A stretch of DNA of 44,041 bases from positions 1 to 44,041 of the forward strand of contig JAFUFO010000024.1 of the NCBI GenBank assembly GCA_017469885.1, written 5' to 3'. Of this stretch, positions 17,846-26,669 are shown piece by piece. How positions within the stretch are numbered: the first letter of the stretch is position 1; each line of letters opens with the position of its first letter. Position numbers and translations under genes: made by a program. Under the pieces are notes generated by a model. The model searched no databases, had not been told where the DNA came from, and was given only the letters and a program-made list of their open reading frames with translations. The stretch is from Solobacterium sp. (GTDB taxonomy: Bacteria; Bacillota_I; Bacilli_A; Erysipelotrichales; Erysipelotrichaceae).

Positions 17846-18460
17846 TCATTGTTTCAGTCCAAGCAGCTGACTCCATCCCGGCAGGAAGAATGCCTCTACG
17901 ACATCCAGGCACCGCATGGCTTCTTCATAGCTGTAGCTATGCACCACCGGTTCAAACAGTGCGGTGACATAGGCACTTAACAGTAAGTGCAGTTCGTTCC
18001 GGCTGATCTCCCGCATCGGGAATCCGTTCTCTCTGATTACCGGCAGGAACCGCTCCATCTCCTGCTGGTGTTCTTCAACCAGATCATGCAGGAAGTTTTC
18101 GTATTCCGTTCCCTGCGCTTTTGTCAGCAGAAGCCGGTATTCCTCCATGTGCGGATAGATGATTTCCCGCATCATGACGATTTCGGAATCCTGCCGAAGA
18201 TCAGCGGTATCTTCACGCATCCTGGTTTCCCACCGGGCAATATGCGCTTTGATCCACTCTTCGATCCGCTGAACGGATGGCTCGGCAATTTCCCGGAAGA
18301 GGTCCGCCTTGTCGCGGCAATGGCGGTAAAGCCCGGCAGCGGTCATTCCGCTCCGCTCGCCGATCCGGCGCATGGATGCCTTCTCATATCCGTATTCCAT
18401 GAATTCCGCGCGTGCGGCCGCAAGCACCCGTGCGTGGCTTTCTGTCTTGTCTCTCGGCAT
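17846..18460 (-). CDS. TetR-family repressor
   Basis: A 204-residue regulator. Residues about 10-56 are the TetR helix-turn-helix (ARAEFMEYGYEKASMRRIGE, then MTAAGLYRHCRDKADLF). The C-terminal ligand domain is all-helical and not assigned to a subfamily. It lies just upstream of the two ABC exporter genes on the same strand. Palindromes of the form GGTTAG-N6-CTAA stand in front of this gene, the exporter and the ATC-hydrolase/reductase unit, so I infer autoregulation and a local regulon. A Shine-Dalgarno site is weak (AAGTGA). Inducer unknown. Confidence 0.9.
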   Translation of the reverse strand: MPRDKTESHARVLAAARAEFMEYGYEKASMRRIGERSGMTAAGLYRHCRDKADLFREIAEPSVQRIEEWIKAHIARWETRMREDTADLRQDSEIVMMREIIYPHMEEYRLLLTKAQGTEYENFLHDLVEEHQQEMERFLPVIRENGFPMREISRNELHLLLSAYVTALFEPVVHSYSYEEAMRCLDVVEAFFLPGWSQLLGLKQ

Positions 18461-18475
18461 AACTGTTCACTTGCT

Positions 18476-18493
18476 GGTTAGTTATTTCTAACT
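18476..18493. promoter_or_regulatory. TetR operator O2 (autoregulation)
   Basis: GGTTAGTTATTTCTAACT, 15 bp upstream of the tetR start. Half-sites GGTTAG and CTAAC with the same 6-bp spacer length as O1 and O3. Just upstream, GTTAAC-GCA-GTTAAC (18506-18520) is a second small symmetrical element of unknown role. Confidence 0.7.
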
Positions 18494-18537
18494 TTATGGT
18501 GCTATGTTAACGCAGTTAACTTAAAGATTCAAGCGCT

Positions 18538-19482
18538 TTATTTCTGTTTCTTTACCGCAAACCGGAACATATCCGCCCCGAGGATCTTTACCCCGGAGCG
18601 ATCTGCCGCAGACTCCAGTTTCCGGAGCTCTTCTTCCGTAAAGATTACGTTCACCGCATCTGCCAGTTCTTCCGCCTGGTACGGCTTCCGGCAGCCGCAG
18701 ATCGGAACGAGACCTTTGGAAGAAACATACGCAATTGCGGTCTGCGCTGGCTTCAGGCCATGCGCGCGGCCGACTTCTTCCATGACCCAATACAGATTTC
18801 CCAGCTTCCGGCGCTTTTTCTGAAACAGAAGTTTCATAATTGTTTTCTTTTCGTTCTGTTTCGGGGGCACAAGGATTCCTTCTTCCAGGACAGCCCAGGC
18901 CCAGAATGAGATATTGTTTTCCCCGCACCAGGATACAAGCCCTTCCGTTTCCCATCTGCGGTCCAGCAGACTGTAATGATTCTGCACGCCGTACAGCGGG
19001 ATGCCTGCTTCCTCAAGGATCTGTTTTGCCAGCTTACATTCCTGCAGGTTGAAGTTGGAAACGCCGATGTGATGAATCTTTCCTTCCCGGTACAGGTCAG
19101 TCATCTCGTTCAGATTTTCACGGATCGAATTGGGCAGATGGAGCTAGTAGATATCCACGCTGTCCCGTTGAAAGTCCGCAAGATCCTTTTCAAAGGAGGC
19201 GCGCACCTGGCCCGGCTTGTATTTTCCGCCGGGCGTATATTTTGCGGAGATGAGTGTTCCTTCTCTGCACAGTCTTCCGGCCATCGGCTGACCTTTGCCG
19301 AGTCCGTAGTCGCGTGCGGTATCAAAAATCGTAAGACCCTTTGAAACCGCGGTCTTCACCGCTTCACGGATGATATCTTCACTCACATAGTTTCCCCGCA
19401 GGGCTTTGCCGTACAATGCGTCACCCCATGCGTTTGTGCCGATCACTGCTTTCGGTGATAACGTTTCTGTTCTTTCTGTCAT
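18538..19482 (-). pseudogene. Aldo/keto reductase interrupted by an in-frame amber codon
   Basis: A 315-codon frame encoding an aldo/keto reductase. The tetrad is visible: Asp54 (FDTA), Tyr59, Lys81 (SAKY) and His115 (LHLP). Codon 113 is TAG (19144-19146), directly before Leu-His, so the reading frame splits into residues 1-112 and a downstream part that could restart at ATG 19104. Both halves are in one frame, so this is a nonsense substitution and not a frameshift. Without the second half the active site lacks its histidine. The gene sits between the ATC-hydrolase-like gene and tetR on the same strand. Recent inactivation is most likely, because the rest shows no damage. Confidence 0.85.
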
Positions 19483-19505
19483 AGTGTTATCCGTCCTTTT
19501 ACCGT

Positions 19506-20114
19506 TCAGCGCTTCTGTACCAGAAAATCACACCGGTCTTTGCCGGTCCCAAGTGTTCCGGTCCGGCAGAACCGGATACCCGGAAGGTTTCCGTACGTCC
19601 GCAGGTCATTGTCACAGAAGATCTTTGTCAGTTCCGGGCAGCCCAGCTCACTGAAATACCGGTGATACGGACAGGCAATGATATCCATCCGGTATTCTCC
19701 CTTTTTCTTCGGATAGAACACATTCTGAAAACCGGATGCCGGCCCGAACATCTTCCGGCTGACCGGGCCCCATGCATGTATGAATAGGGAAGGCATCCCC
19801 GGAAGCTTCATCATCTTCACAAGACGCCGGTTCATTTCCGCACAGTTTGCGATGGCGGCATGTTCGATGATGTCATACGCTTTCTGTTCATCCATGGATT
19901 CCTTCAGCGTGAGATATACCGCAGCCGCCGGAAAGATGAAATTGTCCGTATGCATGCGCTGTCCTTTCGGGATGGACTTGTAATGTTCCAGAACCGCATC
20001 CAGACGGACTGCCGCTGCCTTCCAGATACGGTCACTCTCCGCTTCCGCAAGCTGACGGTCCATCTCCGCTTTTATGAATGCCTTCTGTTTCAGTATCCTC
20101 TCTCCGTATGTCAT
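19506..20114 (-). CDS. L-2-amino-thiazoline-4-carboxylic acid hydrolase-like protein
   Basis: A protein of about 202 residues. The C-terminal half carries the conserved Cys/His-rich block of the ATC-hydrolase family: IIACPYHRYF, then CPELTKIFCDNDLRTYG, and near the end FCRTGTLGTG and RCDF. Named members open the thiazoline ring of L-ATC on the route to cysteine, but most relatives are uncharacterised, so the activity is only suggested. Three possible starts lie in a row (GTG 20120, ATG 20117, ATG 20114); the last is best spaced from AAGAAG. It is the first gene of a unit with the reductase, behind a promoter overlapped by a TetR-type operator. Confidence 0.82.
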   Translation of the reverse strand: MTYGERILKQKAFIKAEMDRQLAEAESDRIWKAAAVRLDAVLEHYKSIPKGQRMHTDNFIFPAAAVYLTLKESMDEQKAYDIIEHAAIANCAEMNRRLVKMMKLPGMPSLFIHAWGPVSRKMFGPASGFQNVFYPKKKGEYRMDIIACPYHRYFSELGCPELTKIFCDNDLRTYGNLPGIRFCRTGTLGTGKDRCDFLVQKR

Positions 20115-20137
20115 CATCACTTCTTAATCCCTGTTTT

Positions 20138-20166
20138 ATTGTACCTCAAATTAGTGATAACTAACC
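20138..20166 (-). promoter_or_regulatory. Promoter of the ATC-hydrolase / reductase unit
   Basis: On the minus strand TACAAT (20143-20138) is preceded, 17 bp upstream, by GGTTAG (20166-20161) in the -35 position. The operator O3 fills the space between them, a classic arrangement for repression. Confidence 0.5.
20149..20166. promoter_or_regulatory. TetR operator O3 (ATC-hydrolase unit)
   Basis: Read on the minus strand it is GGTTAGTTATCACTAATT, identical to O2 at 15 of 18 positions. The third member of the GGTTAG-N6-CTAA set. Confidence 0.65.
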
Positions 20167-20196
20167 AAAGGGTGGAACCTTTCGTTCCTGGTATTC

Positions 20197-20229
20197 AAAA
20201 AAAGACACCCCGACAACTGTCAGGGCGTC
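20197..20229 (-). terminator. Terminator of the adhesin gene
   Basis: On the minus strand GACGCCCTGAC (20229-20219) pairs with GTCGGGGTGTC (20214-20204), with two G-T pairs and a 4-nt loop, followed by seven T (20203-20197). Confidence 0.88.
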
Positions 20230-20307
20230 CAGCAAAACAGAATTCGCTTTACTTTTTTGATCAAATTAATTTCCGTGTATAACAAATACCTGATTTTAAA
20301 TCTTCAG

Positions 20308-23300
20308 TCAGTCAAATTTTTTCAGTGCCGTGTATGCTATCAGCGCAACGAGTAATGAAAGTCCTGCCGTAGTCCACCATTTGACATTATTGATTCTGTC
20401 AGACGTATTTGGAATCACTCTCGGCCGTACCGGCGGGATTGTCGGTGTCGATGTCGGCGTGGGCGTGATTATCGGCGTTGAGGTCGGAGTTGGCTCAGGT
20501 GTTGGTGTTGGTGTGGGGTTCGGAGTTGGCGTAGGTGTTGGTGTTGGTGTGGGGCTCGGAGTTGGCGTAGGTGTTGGAGGAATATACGTATTTGTTACTT
20601 TAACAGTCTGAGTATCCTCCGGTTCACCTTTGGATACTTCTATCGTTACGGTATATTCCTTGACGTCATACGTAACGTTTTCAATCGAACCTTTTTCCTC
20701 TTTGACAGAATAGACATATGTACCGGCTGCCGTATAGCTGATTTCGCCGAAACTCTTTGTATGATCTTCATCTGTATTCTTGATTGTGATACTTGTTGCC
20801 TCCGGCATCGGAACTCCGGATTCCGCACTCAGAGTAAATGTGAATTCATCGCTGTCCAGCCAGTTTCTGCCTTCCAGCAGTTTCTGAACGAGGATCTCGC
20901 CTTTTCCTTCAATCCTCTGTCTGTTCAGGATTGTATAACCGCTTTCCGAATCTCCGTCGAGCATTCCGGTATACAGATCTTCTGTTTCAATCGTGATAGT
21001 AACGACCGGTTCTGTATTGCTGACAACGACTTTGTAGACGGTTGTGTTTTCAAGATATAGATCGTCATTTCCGGATGTAAGTTCCTTCATGTAATATGTG
21101 CCGGCTGTCACATCTGTGAACTCAACGATTCCGTCTTCATCTGATTCTGCTGTATACGGCTTATCAAGTCTTTCCGCAGGTTTCGTGCACGCCTTGTCGG
21201 TATACAGTGCGAATTCAGCGCCTTCCAGCGGAATACTGGAAGACTTTTCTTCCTCATCCGTTTCGCCCAGTTTTGTAAAACGGAACGTGTTCAGTTTTGC
21301 AAGACCGACCCCGGTGTAATAGACTTCAGGCACAAATGATACGGCACTCCGTCTTACGGTACCGGATTTATCAACTTTGAAATGCGATTCGGCGACCGCG
21401 TTGCTTATATCGGCATTTTTTATATCATTGCGCCATTTATCTGCAGATGACGGTGTATCAGATTCGATGTGTTCATAATCATAGGCAGTTTCCGCATCCG
21501 ACTTTGTAACAGTCAGAGTATAGTCACCCTTGAGCAGATAAACCGGTCTTCCCTGATCGTCTGTCAGCTTCATGGAGCCATCGCTTCCAACAGGCACCAC
21601 CACAGGAGGAGTTGAGTTATCATCCCGTGAGAGCACGGCAGTAAAGTTTTCTCCGTATCCGTTTTCTGATTCATCAAATTCCGCATTCATATCATCATCA
21701 ATGAATATCTGTCCGAGGAATGTGGCTGAAGACGGGGTCGCTGCGACAACCGGCGTATATTTCCAGTGGTTTGAGCTCTCGCCGAGTTTTGCTCTTCCGT
21801 ATCCTCTCCAGAGATCCATTTCACTGATCTTTGCATTTGGATCAACCGTCATAGAGAACACAGCTTCTCCCGTTTTACCAGGCAGAATATCATCAACCGC
21901 CACAAACTTGACGAGCACTACGTTCTCATAGGAAACGGGTGTCGATGTCCATTCGGCAATTACCGGTTCCCAGCTGTCACGCTCTTCTACCGTGCAGTCG
22001 TCATAGCTATTGGGATTTGATGTGGCACTTACCGCATACCAGGTCTGCCACATTGTCCCGTCACCGACCATTTTGATCGGGCCTGTCAGACTCGCAGTGA
22101 ATTCAAATGGTTTGATAACAGATACATCAGTCGGCGATGCAAGTTCCACGTTGTTAAGATACGAATAACTCGTGCCTTTTTTGGGAATCGGAAGATATAT
22201 GATCGTGTCTTTGAAATATTCAGATTCCGAGTTGGATACATAACTCAGTTTGACTTCAGCAGGCTTTCCTTCATGCACAACGGCAACCGAACTGTCGCCG
22301 CCTGTCCATGTTTTCCAGTCAGCTTCAGGGCTTTCAACAGAACGTATTGCAAGATCCATTCCCAATCCGACAAGCGGCTTGATGAAGAACTGGTTTTTTC
22401 CGATTACAGCCTGATATTCACTGCCTCGGCCCATACGATTGCCGGAATCTTTAACAACATGTGATTCACCGCCGGTTGCGGTATATACTTTTCCGGGTTC
22501 GCCGCCGACATACCAGAGAACACAGTCCTGTGTAAGAAGTGAATACTGCGGACATGTACTTGAAACAACCGCATTAAATCTGACACTGATTTTGTGTTCC
22601 TCTGTTTTTACAGTACCGCCGAAATTGCCGCTGTTCGTACTTTGCTCATTGGCAACCATATCAAGCGGATTCACAGAGGTAAAATCAAAACACTGCCACG
22701 TTGCGCCATCAATCGTAACTTCGCGTGTCGCAAGCCATTTCAGATCGAACCAGCTGTCGTCTTTATGATTGCCGGCAGCAGACTGACCTTCCACGGAATC
22801 CGTATTCAGTTCGATTCCCTTCGGCAGACAGATCGTAATAGTCGGATCGATTGTTGTATCCTGCTCAAATCTCATCGACGCTGCGGACAGTGTCGAGCGG
22901 AAATATAAAACGTCATTGGGATACCAGTTCTGAATATGACTGCCGTCCGGCGAGTCGCTTACGATCGTGGTTGCATAGCCGCCGCCGACTCTATCAAAGC
23001 CAGGCTTAACGCCGGCATGTGCTTCTATCGGCTCCTGTGTCTGAGCATTCTTCGCGGGTGTATCTGTGTAATTGCCTTCTGCATCCAGTTTGACAATCGA
23101 AATGTTCACGCGTCCCGGCGTATTATCGAGATATTGCCCGATAAAACCGATGCCGCCATCCAGATAAGTGGTATCATAGTCCAACTGAGAGACATCTGTT
23201 GTCAGGTATGCTTCGCTGATATATTCACCGGCCTTAAGCCCTATCTCGTTTCCGGCTATCATGTAATTTCCAAAACCGGCGGCTGTGGGAGTAGTTCCAT

Positions 23301-25209
23301 ACGGTCCCGGCAGTTCAATCGTGCGGCCCTCGCTTCCGTCCGCATTAAATGTTTTAATCTTGATGTTTCGAATCTGTTTACCCATCATTCGGAGGCCGGT
23401 AATTCCCAGCTTGTTCTCGTCATTTACGAAATGAAACGGCACACCGTCATAGGCAAAACCGCATTTAAGACCGGTATGAGTGAGCAGGATATCATAATCA
23501 TCCAGACCGTAGTCTTGTTTCAGATCGCGTCTATCTACGTCACTGTCTTTGAGTGTGATCAGATATGATCCCTCTTCAGCACCTACATAAACAGTCCGTG
23601 TATATCTGACCAGGCTAAGCTCCTTTGTTTTATCCATGCGGGTCACCGATCCGGTGGCTGTGATATTGAAGGATTCCGGGTTTTCACCTTTTCCATATAC
23701 TTTCGAGCAATCAGGATGAAAATCAGTTCCGCTTCCTGCTCTGGCCTCAAAGTATACTCTGAACATTTCATCATTGTGTCTGAAGATCTGATGGTCTCCT
23801 GTTATGGTGACTGTCCCGCCGCCGTTCACGGGGTCTTCATCTACGGTATATGTTCCTTTAATCAGTGCGCCTGTCTGGTCAGTGGAGAAGAAAACACCTT
23901 CCGGGTATGTTAATGTCAGAGAATATGTATCACCGAAGGATTTCCAGGCACGGTGAGCTGTTGTGCCGAGATATTGATTTACCCTCCCCTTGATTTCAAA
24001 CCGGACGCTACTAGCGTCTTCCGCAACAGAAAGATTATAAGTCTGGTCCATTGCGGCCATGCCGATTCTCGGAATACTAGAAGCCGTAATATTCACGTCA
24101 GTTTCTTCAACAACAGGCTCTGCTTCCCCTTCCTGCGAGTTAAGCGTCACCTTGATCGGAGGCATTTCTTCTGTTGCACTTGTCCCAGCGCGCGGAAAAA
24201 GTGTCGGCTGCGGACGTACCTGAACAATCAGTTTCACGTTGTCCGCATCCCCGCTCAGGGTGTATGTCAGCTTGCCTGCATAAACCTTTGCTTCATTAGC
24301 GCTCGGATACTCCTCAAGGTACTGCGTTTCCCAGGTATTATCAGAAGTCGCCACCGTTCCGTAAGCAGAAGATCCGGGATTCGGAGCTAATGTTGCAGCC
24401 ACGATCATTTCAGCATATTCCTGATCGATCTTTATATGTGCACCTGCATCCACAGCCACTTCCATTGTTTTCTGGGGAATCGTAATACTATGGTCATCAT
24501 CGGAATCTTTTGCGGAATAACCAATGACTACCCATCCTGCAGGAATGTCCACTACGATGCTTTTTAGGCCGGATGTCTGCGGCATATTTGCAGTGATGGT
24601 TAAAGTTGCTACATGGTCTGCCTGCAGTTGCCCGTTATCCAGTCCGTCAACTGTAACATCCAGCGAGACGGGGTCTCCTGCCGCATTGGCCGGGGCTTTC
24701 CGCACTTCATTTTGTTCAGTGTCTGACTCACTATCGTTGTTCTTTATCACAGGATCTAAATCAACCTGATTCCCAGAATCATCCGAAAGCTCTTCTATTT
24801 GATTACTTTTCGTTTCATAATCAAAACCAGAATCTTTCTGATCCTCAGGATTATCTAAATCAACCTGATTCCCAGAATCATCCGAAAGCTCTTCGATTTG
24901 ATTACTTTCCGTTTCATAATCAAAACCAGAATCTTTCTGATCCTCAGGATTATCTGAAGATTGCCCTGTCTGATTACCTTCGGTATTAACAGAACCATCT
25001 GACACATCAGTGTCATCATCTTGATTTTTGTCGGATGCGTAAGCTTCCGGATCCATGTTACTTTCCTTTTCTTCTGAATCCTGATCAGAAATCTCATTTA
25101 CAGATTCTTCTGGAGGTTGCTGGTCAGTTCCTTCCGCATAAGCAGGGAAGGAACTCATTGCCATAACCATCATCAAGGAAATAAATAATGCAAAAATCTT
25201 TTTTTTCAT
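20308..25209 (-). CDS. Large LPXTG-like surface adhesin with SpaA and FctA-type domains
   Basis: A 1633-residue cell-wall protein. It has a signal peptide (1-25, ending AYA), an acidic low-complexity region with two 33-residue repeats (about 86-152), a long stretch of beta-rich extracellular sequence (about 180-1160), an SdrB/Cna-B-like module (1163-1300), a SpaA/prealbumin-like module (1306-1403; EGAEFALYTDKACTKPA), an FctA-type pilin isopeptide module (1433-1535; KLLEGRNWLDSDEFTFTL), a Pro/Thr spacer (about 1540-1596), the sorting signal IPNTS (1599-1603), a membrane helix and the tail KKFD. IPNTS departs from LPXTG at two positions. GGAG lies 7 nt before the ATG. The promoter region is bounded by inverted repeats next to a serine recombinase, so expression is probably phase-variable. 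No sortase gene is in the window. Confidence 0.9.
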   Translation of the reverse strand: MKKKIFALFISLMMVMAMSSFPAYAEGTDQQPPEESVNEISDQDSEEKESNMDPEAYASDKNQDDDTDVSDGSVNTEGNQTGQSSDNPEDQKDSGFDYETESNQIEELSDDSGNQVDLDNPEDQKDSGFDYETKSNQIEELSDDSGNQVDLDPVIKNNDSESDTEQNEVRKAPANAAGDPVSLDVTVDGLDNGQLQADHVATLTITANMPQTSGLKSIVVDIPAGWVVIGYSAKDSDDDHSITIPQKTMEVAVDAGAHIKIDQEYAEMIVAATLAPNPGSSAYGTVATSDNTWETQYLEEYPSANEAKVYAGKLTYTLSGDADNVKLIVQVRPQPTLFPRAGTSATEEMPPIKVTLNSQEGEAEPVVEETDVNITASSIPRIGMAAMDQTYNLSVAEDASSVRFEIKGRVNQYLGTTAHRAWKSFGDTYSLTLTYPEGVFFSTDQTGALIKGTYTVDEDPVNGGGTVTITGDHQIFRHNDEMFRVYFEARAGSGTDFHPDCSKVYGKGENPESFNITATGSVTRMDKTKELSLVRYTRTVYVGAEEGSYLITLKDSDVDRRDLKQDYGLDDYDILLTHTGLKCGFAYDGVPFHFVNDENKLGITGLRMMGKQIRNIKIKTFNADGSEGRTIELPGPYGTTPTAAGFGNYMIAGNEIGLKAGEYISEAYLTTDVSQLDYDTTYLDGGIGFIGQYLDNTPGRVNISIVKLDAEGNYTDTPAKNAQTQEPIEAHAGVKPGFDRVGGGYATTIVSDSPDGSHIQNWYPNDVLYFRSTLSAASMRFEQDTTIDPTITICLPKGIELNTDSVEGQSAAGNHKDDSWFDLKWLATREVTIDGATWQCFDFTSVNPLDMVANEQSTNSGNFGGTVKTEEHKISVRFNAVVSSTCPQYSLLTQDCVLWYVGGEPGKVYTATGGESHVVKDSGNRMGRGSEYQAVIGKNQFFIKPLVGLGMDLAIRSVESPEADWKTWTGGDSSVAVVHEGKPAEVKLSYVSNSESEYFKDTIIYLPIPKKGTSYSYLNNVELASPTDVSVIKPFEFTASLTGPIKMVGDGTMWQTWYAVSATSNPNSYDDCTVEERDSWEPVIAEWTSTPVSYENVVLVKFVAVDDILPGKTGEAVFSMTVDPNAKISEMDLWRGYGRAKLGESSNHWKYTPVVAATPSSATFLGQIFIDDDMNAEFDESENGYGENFTAVLSRDDNSTPPVVVPVGSDGSMKLTDDQGRPVYLLKGDYTLTVTKSDAETAYDYEHIESDTPSSADKWRNDIKNADISNAVAESHFKVDKSGTVRRSAVSFVPEVYYTGVGLAKLNTFRFTKLGETDEEEKSSSIPLEGAEFALYTDKACTKPAERLDKPYTAESDEDGIVEFTDVTAGTYYMKELTSGNDDLYLENTTVYKVVVSNTEPVVTITIETEDLYTGMLDGDSESGYTILNRQRIEGKGEILVQKLLEGRNWLDSDEFTFTLSAESGVPMPEATSITIKNTDEDHTKSFGEISYTAAGTYVYSVKEEKGSIENVTYDVKEYTVTIEVSKGEPEDTQTVKVTNTYIPPTPTPTPSPTPTPTPTPTPNPTPTPTPEPTPTSTPIITPTPTSTPTIPPVRPRVIPNTSDRINNVKWWTTAGLSLLVALIAYTALKKFD
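20425..20585. repeat. Pro-Thr coding minisatellite in the adhesin spacer
   Basis: Short degenerate repeats of the GGTGTTGGTGTTGG type (plus strand) encode the Pro-Thr wall-spanning spacer of the adhesin, with a longer unit GGGCTCGGAGTTGGCGTAGG-like occurring twice. Such tracts are prone to length change by slippage. Confidence 0.75.
24754..24952. repeat. Two 99-bp direct repeats in the adhesin N-terminal region
   Basis: Two adjacent copies with a period of exactly 99 bp (for example the C at 24756 and 24855) differ at only a few positions and encode 33 residues each, containing NQIEELSDDSGNQVDLD. The near identity indicates a recent duplication; loss or gain would keep the frame. Confidence 0.9.
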
Positions 25210-25229
25210 AACCGATCTCCAAAAAGCAA

Positions 25230-25252
25230 TTTTGAAAGGTGTACCTTTCCAA
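25230..25252 (+). repeat. Left inverted repeat (putative recombination site)
   Basis: A 23-bp site centred on a GT core (25241-25242), itself nearly palindromic (AAAGGT-GT-ACCTTT). It matches the complement of 25372-25394 at 19 of 23 positions without gaps. It lies 21 bp upstream of the adhesin start, beyond its ribosome site. Confidence 0.7.
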
Positions 25253-25381
25253 CTCTTCAGATCGGGTTACGATTTTTGCCTGCGAAGGCATGCAGTTTTT
25301 ATTGTGTTTATTTATATAATCTATTAGTATGAATTTGTATTTTTTTAAAGAAGCATTTTGGGATTCTTGCTTTGCAAAAGT
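25243..25381. other. Putative invertible promoter segment of the adhesin
   Basis: 139 bp between the GT cores of two inverted repeats, between the adhesin start and the end of a serine recombinase gene. It is AT-rich. A perfect TATAAT (25315-25320) reads on the plus strand, away from the adhesin, while TATAAA/TATATA-like sequence in the same place reads toward it; no good -35 is visible in either direction. Recombination between the repeats would flip this DNA and leave the adhesin's ribosome site and coding region unchanged. The current state (on or off) cannot be told. Confidence 0.6.
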
Positions 25382-25394
25382 ACACAATTCAAAA
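25372..25394 (-). repeat. Right inverted repeat (putative recombination site)
   Basis: Read on the minus strand, it starts TTTTGAATTGTGTAC and matches the left repeat at 19 of 23 positions, with the GT core at 25383-25382. It lies 16 bp beyond the stop of the recombinase gene. Confidence 0.7.
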
Positions 25395-25409
25395 ACTGAC
25401 ATAAAGTCT

Positions 25410-26036
<627 letters not shown>

Positions 26037-26084
26037 TTATTAATAAAATGGACGATGCAACGATATCTCTCAAGTTGGAGTGCA

Positions 26085-26210
26085 CCTCCTTTCAGGTGTT
26101 CCTTCAAGCCTGGTGCTTATCCTAAGCTGTCACGCAGTGACTGATTGCTTAGGATGCCGTCACAGCGAGTGATCGCCGAAGGCGACAAAACTTCAGTGCC
26201 GGGTAGTTGA
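26085..26210. other. Hairpin-rich non-coding region upstream of the recombinase
   Basis: No protein is visible. Several perfect stems follow one another: CACCT/AGGTG (about 26085-26100), ATCCTAAGC (26119-26127) with GCTTAGGAT (26147-26155) enclosing GTCAC-GCA-GTGAC (26129-26141), a second GTCAC...GTGA pair (26160-26172) and TCGCC-GAA-GGCGA (26173-26185). On the minus strand this would be the recombinase mRNA leader, with an AAAGGAGGTG sequence inside one stem. It could be a regulatory leader RNA or the relic of a transposon end. I cannot assign it. Confidence 0.45.
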
Positions 26211-26213
26211 CAT

Positions 26214-26249
26214 AAAAAACACGTCCGAAATATAGAACAGAATCGGACG
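26214..26249 (-). terminator. Terminator of the HIRAN operon
   Basis: On the minus strand CGTCCGA (26249-26243) pairs with TCGGACG (26228-26222) across a 14-nt loop, followed by a T-run (26219-26214). It separates the HIRAN operon from the recombinase. Confidence 0.8.
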
Positions 26250-26276
26250 CAGTGTCGCAAATATATCTCCTTTTAA

Positions 26277-26669
26277 TCAGTAATCCACCAGATAAATACC
26301 GATCCGCACACGGTAGAAGCCGTTTTGGTTTATGACCGATATCACCTTTGCGATCAACAGTTTCCCCGCATCTATCAGGCGGGAGAATACCTGATTGTCC
26401 CGTTCCGGTACATAACCGAGTTTCTGTTTCTGTGCATTCAGAATCAGTATGGCTCTTTCATCGAATTTGTTTTCTTCTCTCTGCAGGACCAGCTTCTCAT
26501 TGACTTCCAGGGCATCATATACCGAAGGGTCTTTGATATAGCTTGTCCCGGCAATCACGGTGTCAAACAGGTAGATTTCATTCACCAGAGGTTTAATGAT
26601 CTCACCCAGGCTCTTTTCTTCCACCACCGCAAGCAGGTCATCATTCTTAATTGTCAGTTCATTTCTCAT
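26277..26669 (-). CDS. HIRAN-domain protein (last gene of the four-gene operon)
   Basis: A 130-residue protein. Residues about 35-115 match the HIRAN domain, a small beta-barrel that in SWI2/SNF2-type proteins binds 3' DNA ends: TSYIKDPSVYDAL, then REENKFDERAI and GYVPERDNQVFSRLIDAG. The first 30 residues are a short helical extension. No enzymatic domain is attached, so it is a stand-alone HIRAN module. The start overlaps the preceding gene's stop by 4 bp. A second, different HIRAN protein opens the same operon. Function unknown; roles in DNA-damage or phage response are possible from the domain only. Confidence 0.85.
   Translation of the reverse strand: MRNELTIKNDDLLAVVEEKSLGEIIKPLVNEIYLFDTVIAGTSYIKDPSVYDALEVNEKLVLQREENKFDERAILILNAQKQKLGYVPERDNQVFSRLIDAGKLLIAKVISVINQNGFYRVRIGIYLVDY

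Noticed and set aside
20330-20611. Plus-strand frame of Gly-Val repeats
   Set aside because: It is the antisense reading of the Pro-Thr repeat spacer of the adhesin.
22936-23568. 210-codon plus-strand frame inside the adhesin
   Set aside because: Antisense shadow of the adhesin; no motif and no start signal.
24754-24952. CRISPR-like repeats
   Set aside because: Two adjacent 99-bp coding copies without spacers; a tandem duplication in a surface protein, not a CRISPR array.
25124-25402. 92-codon minus-strand frame covering the adhesin promoter region
   Set aside because: It spans the inverted-repeat segment and the adhesin signal peptide in another frame and has no recognisable sequence.
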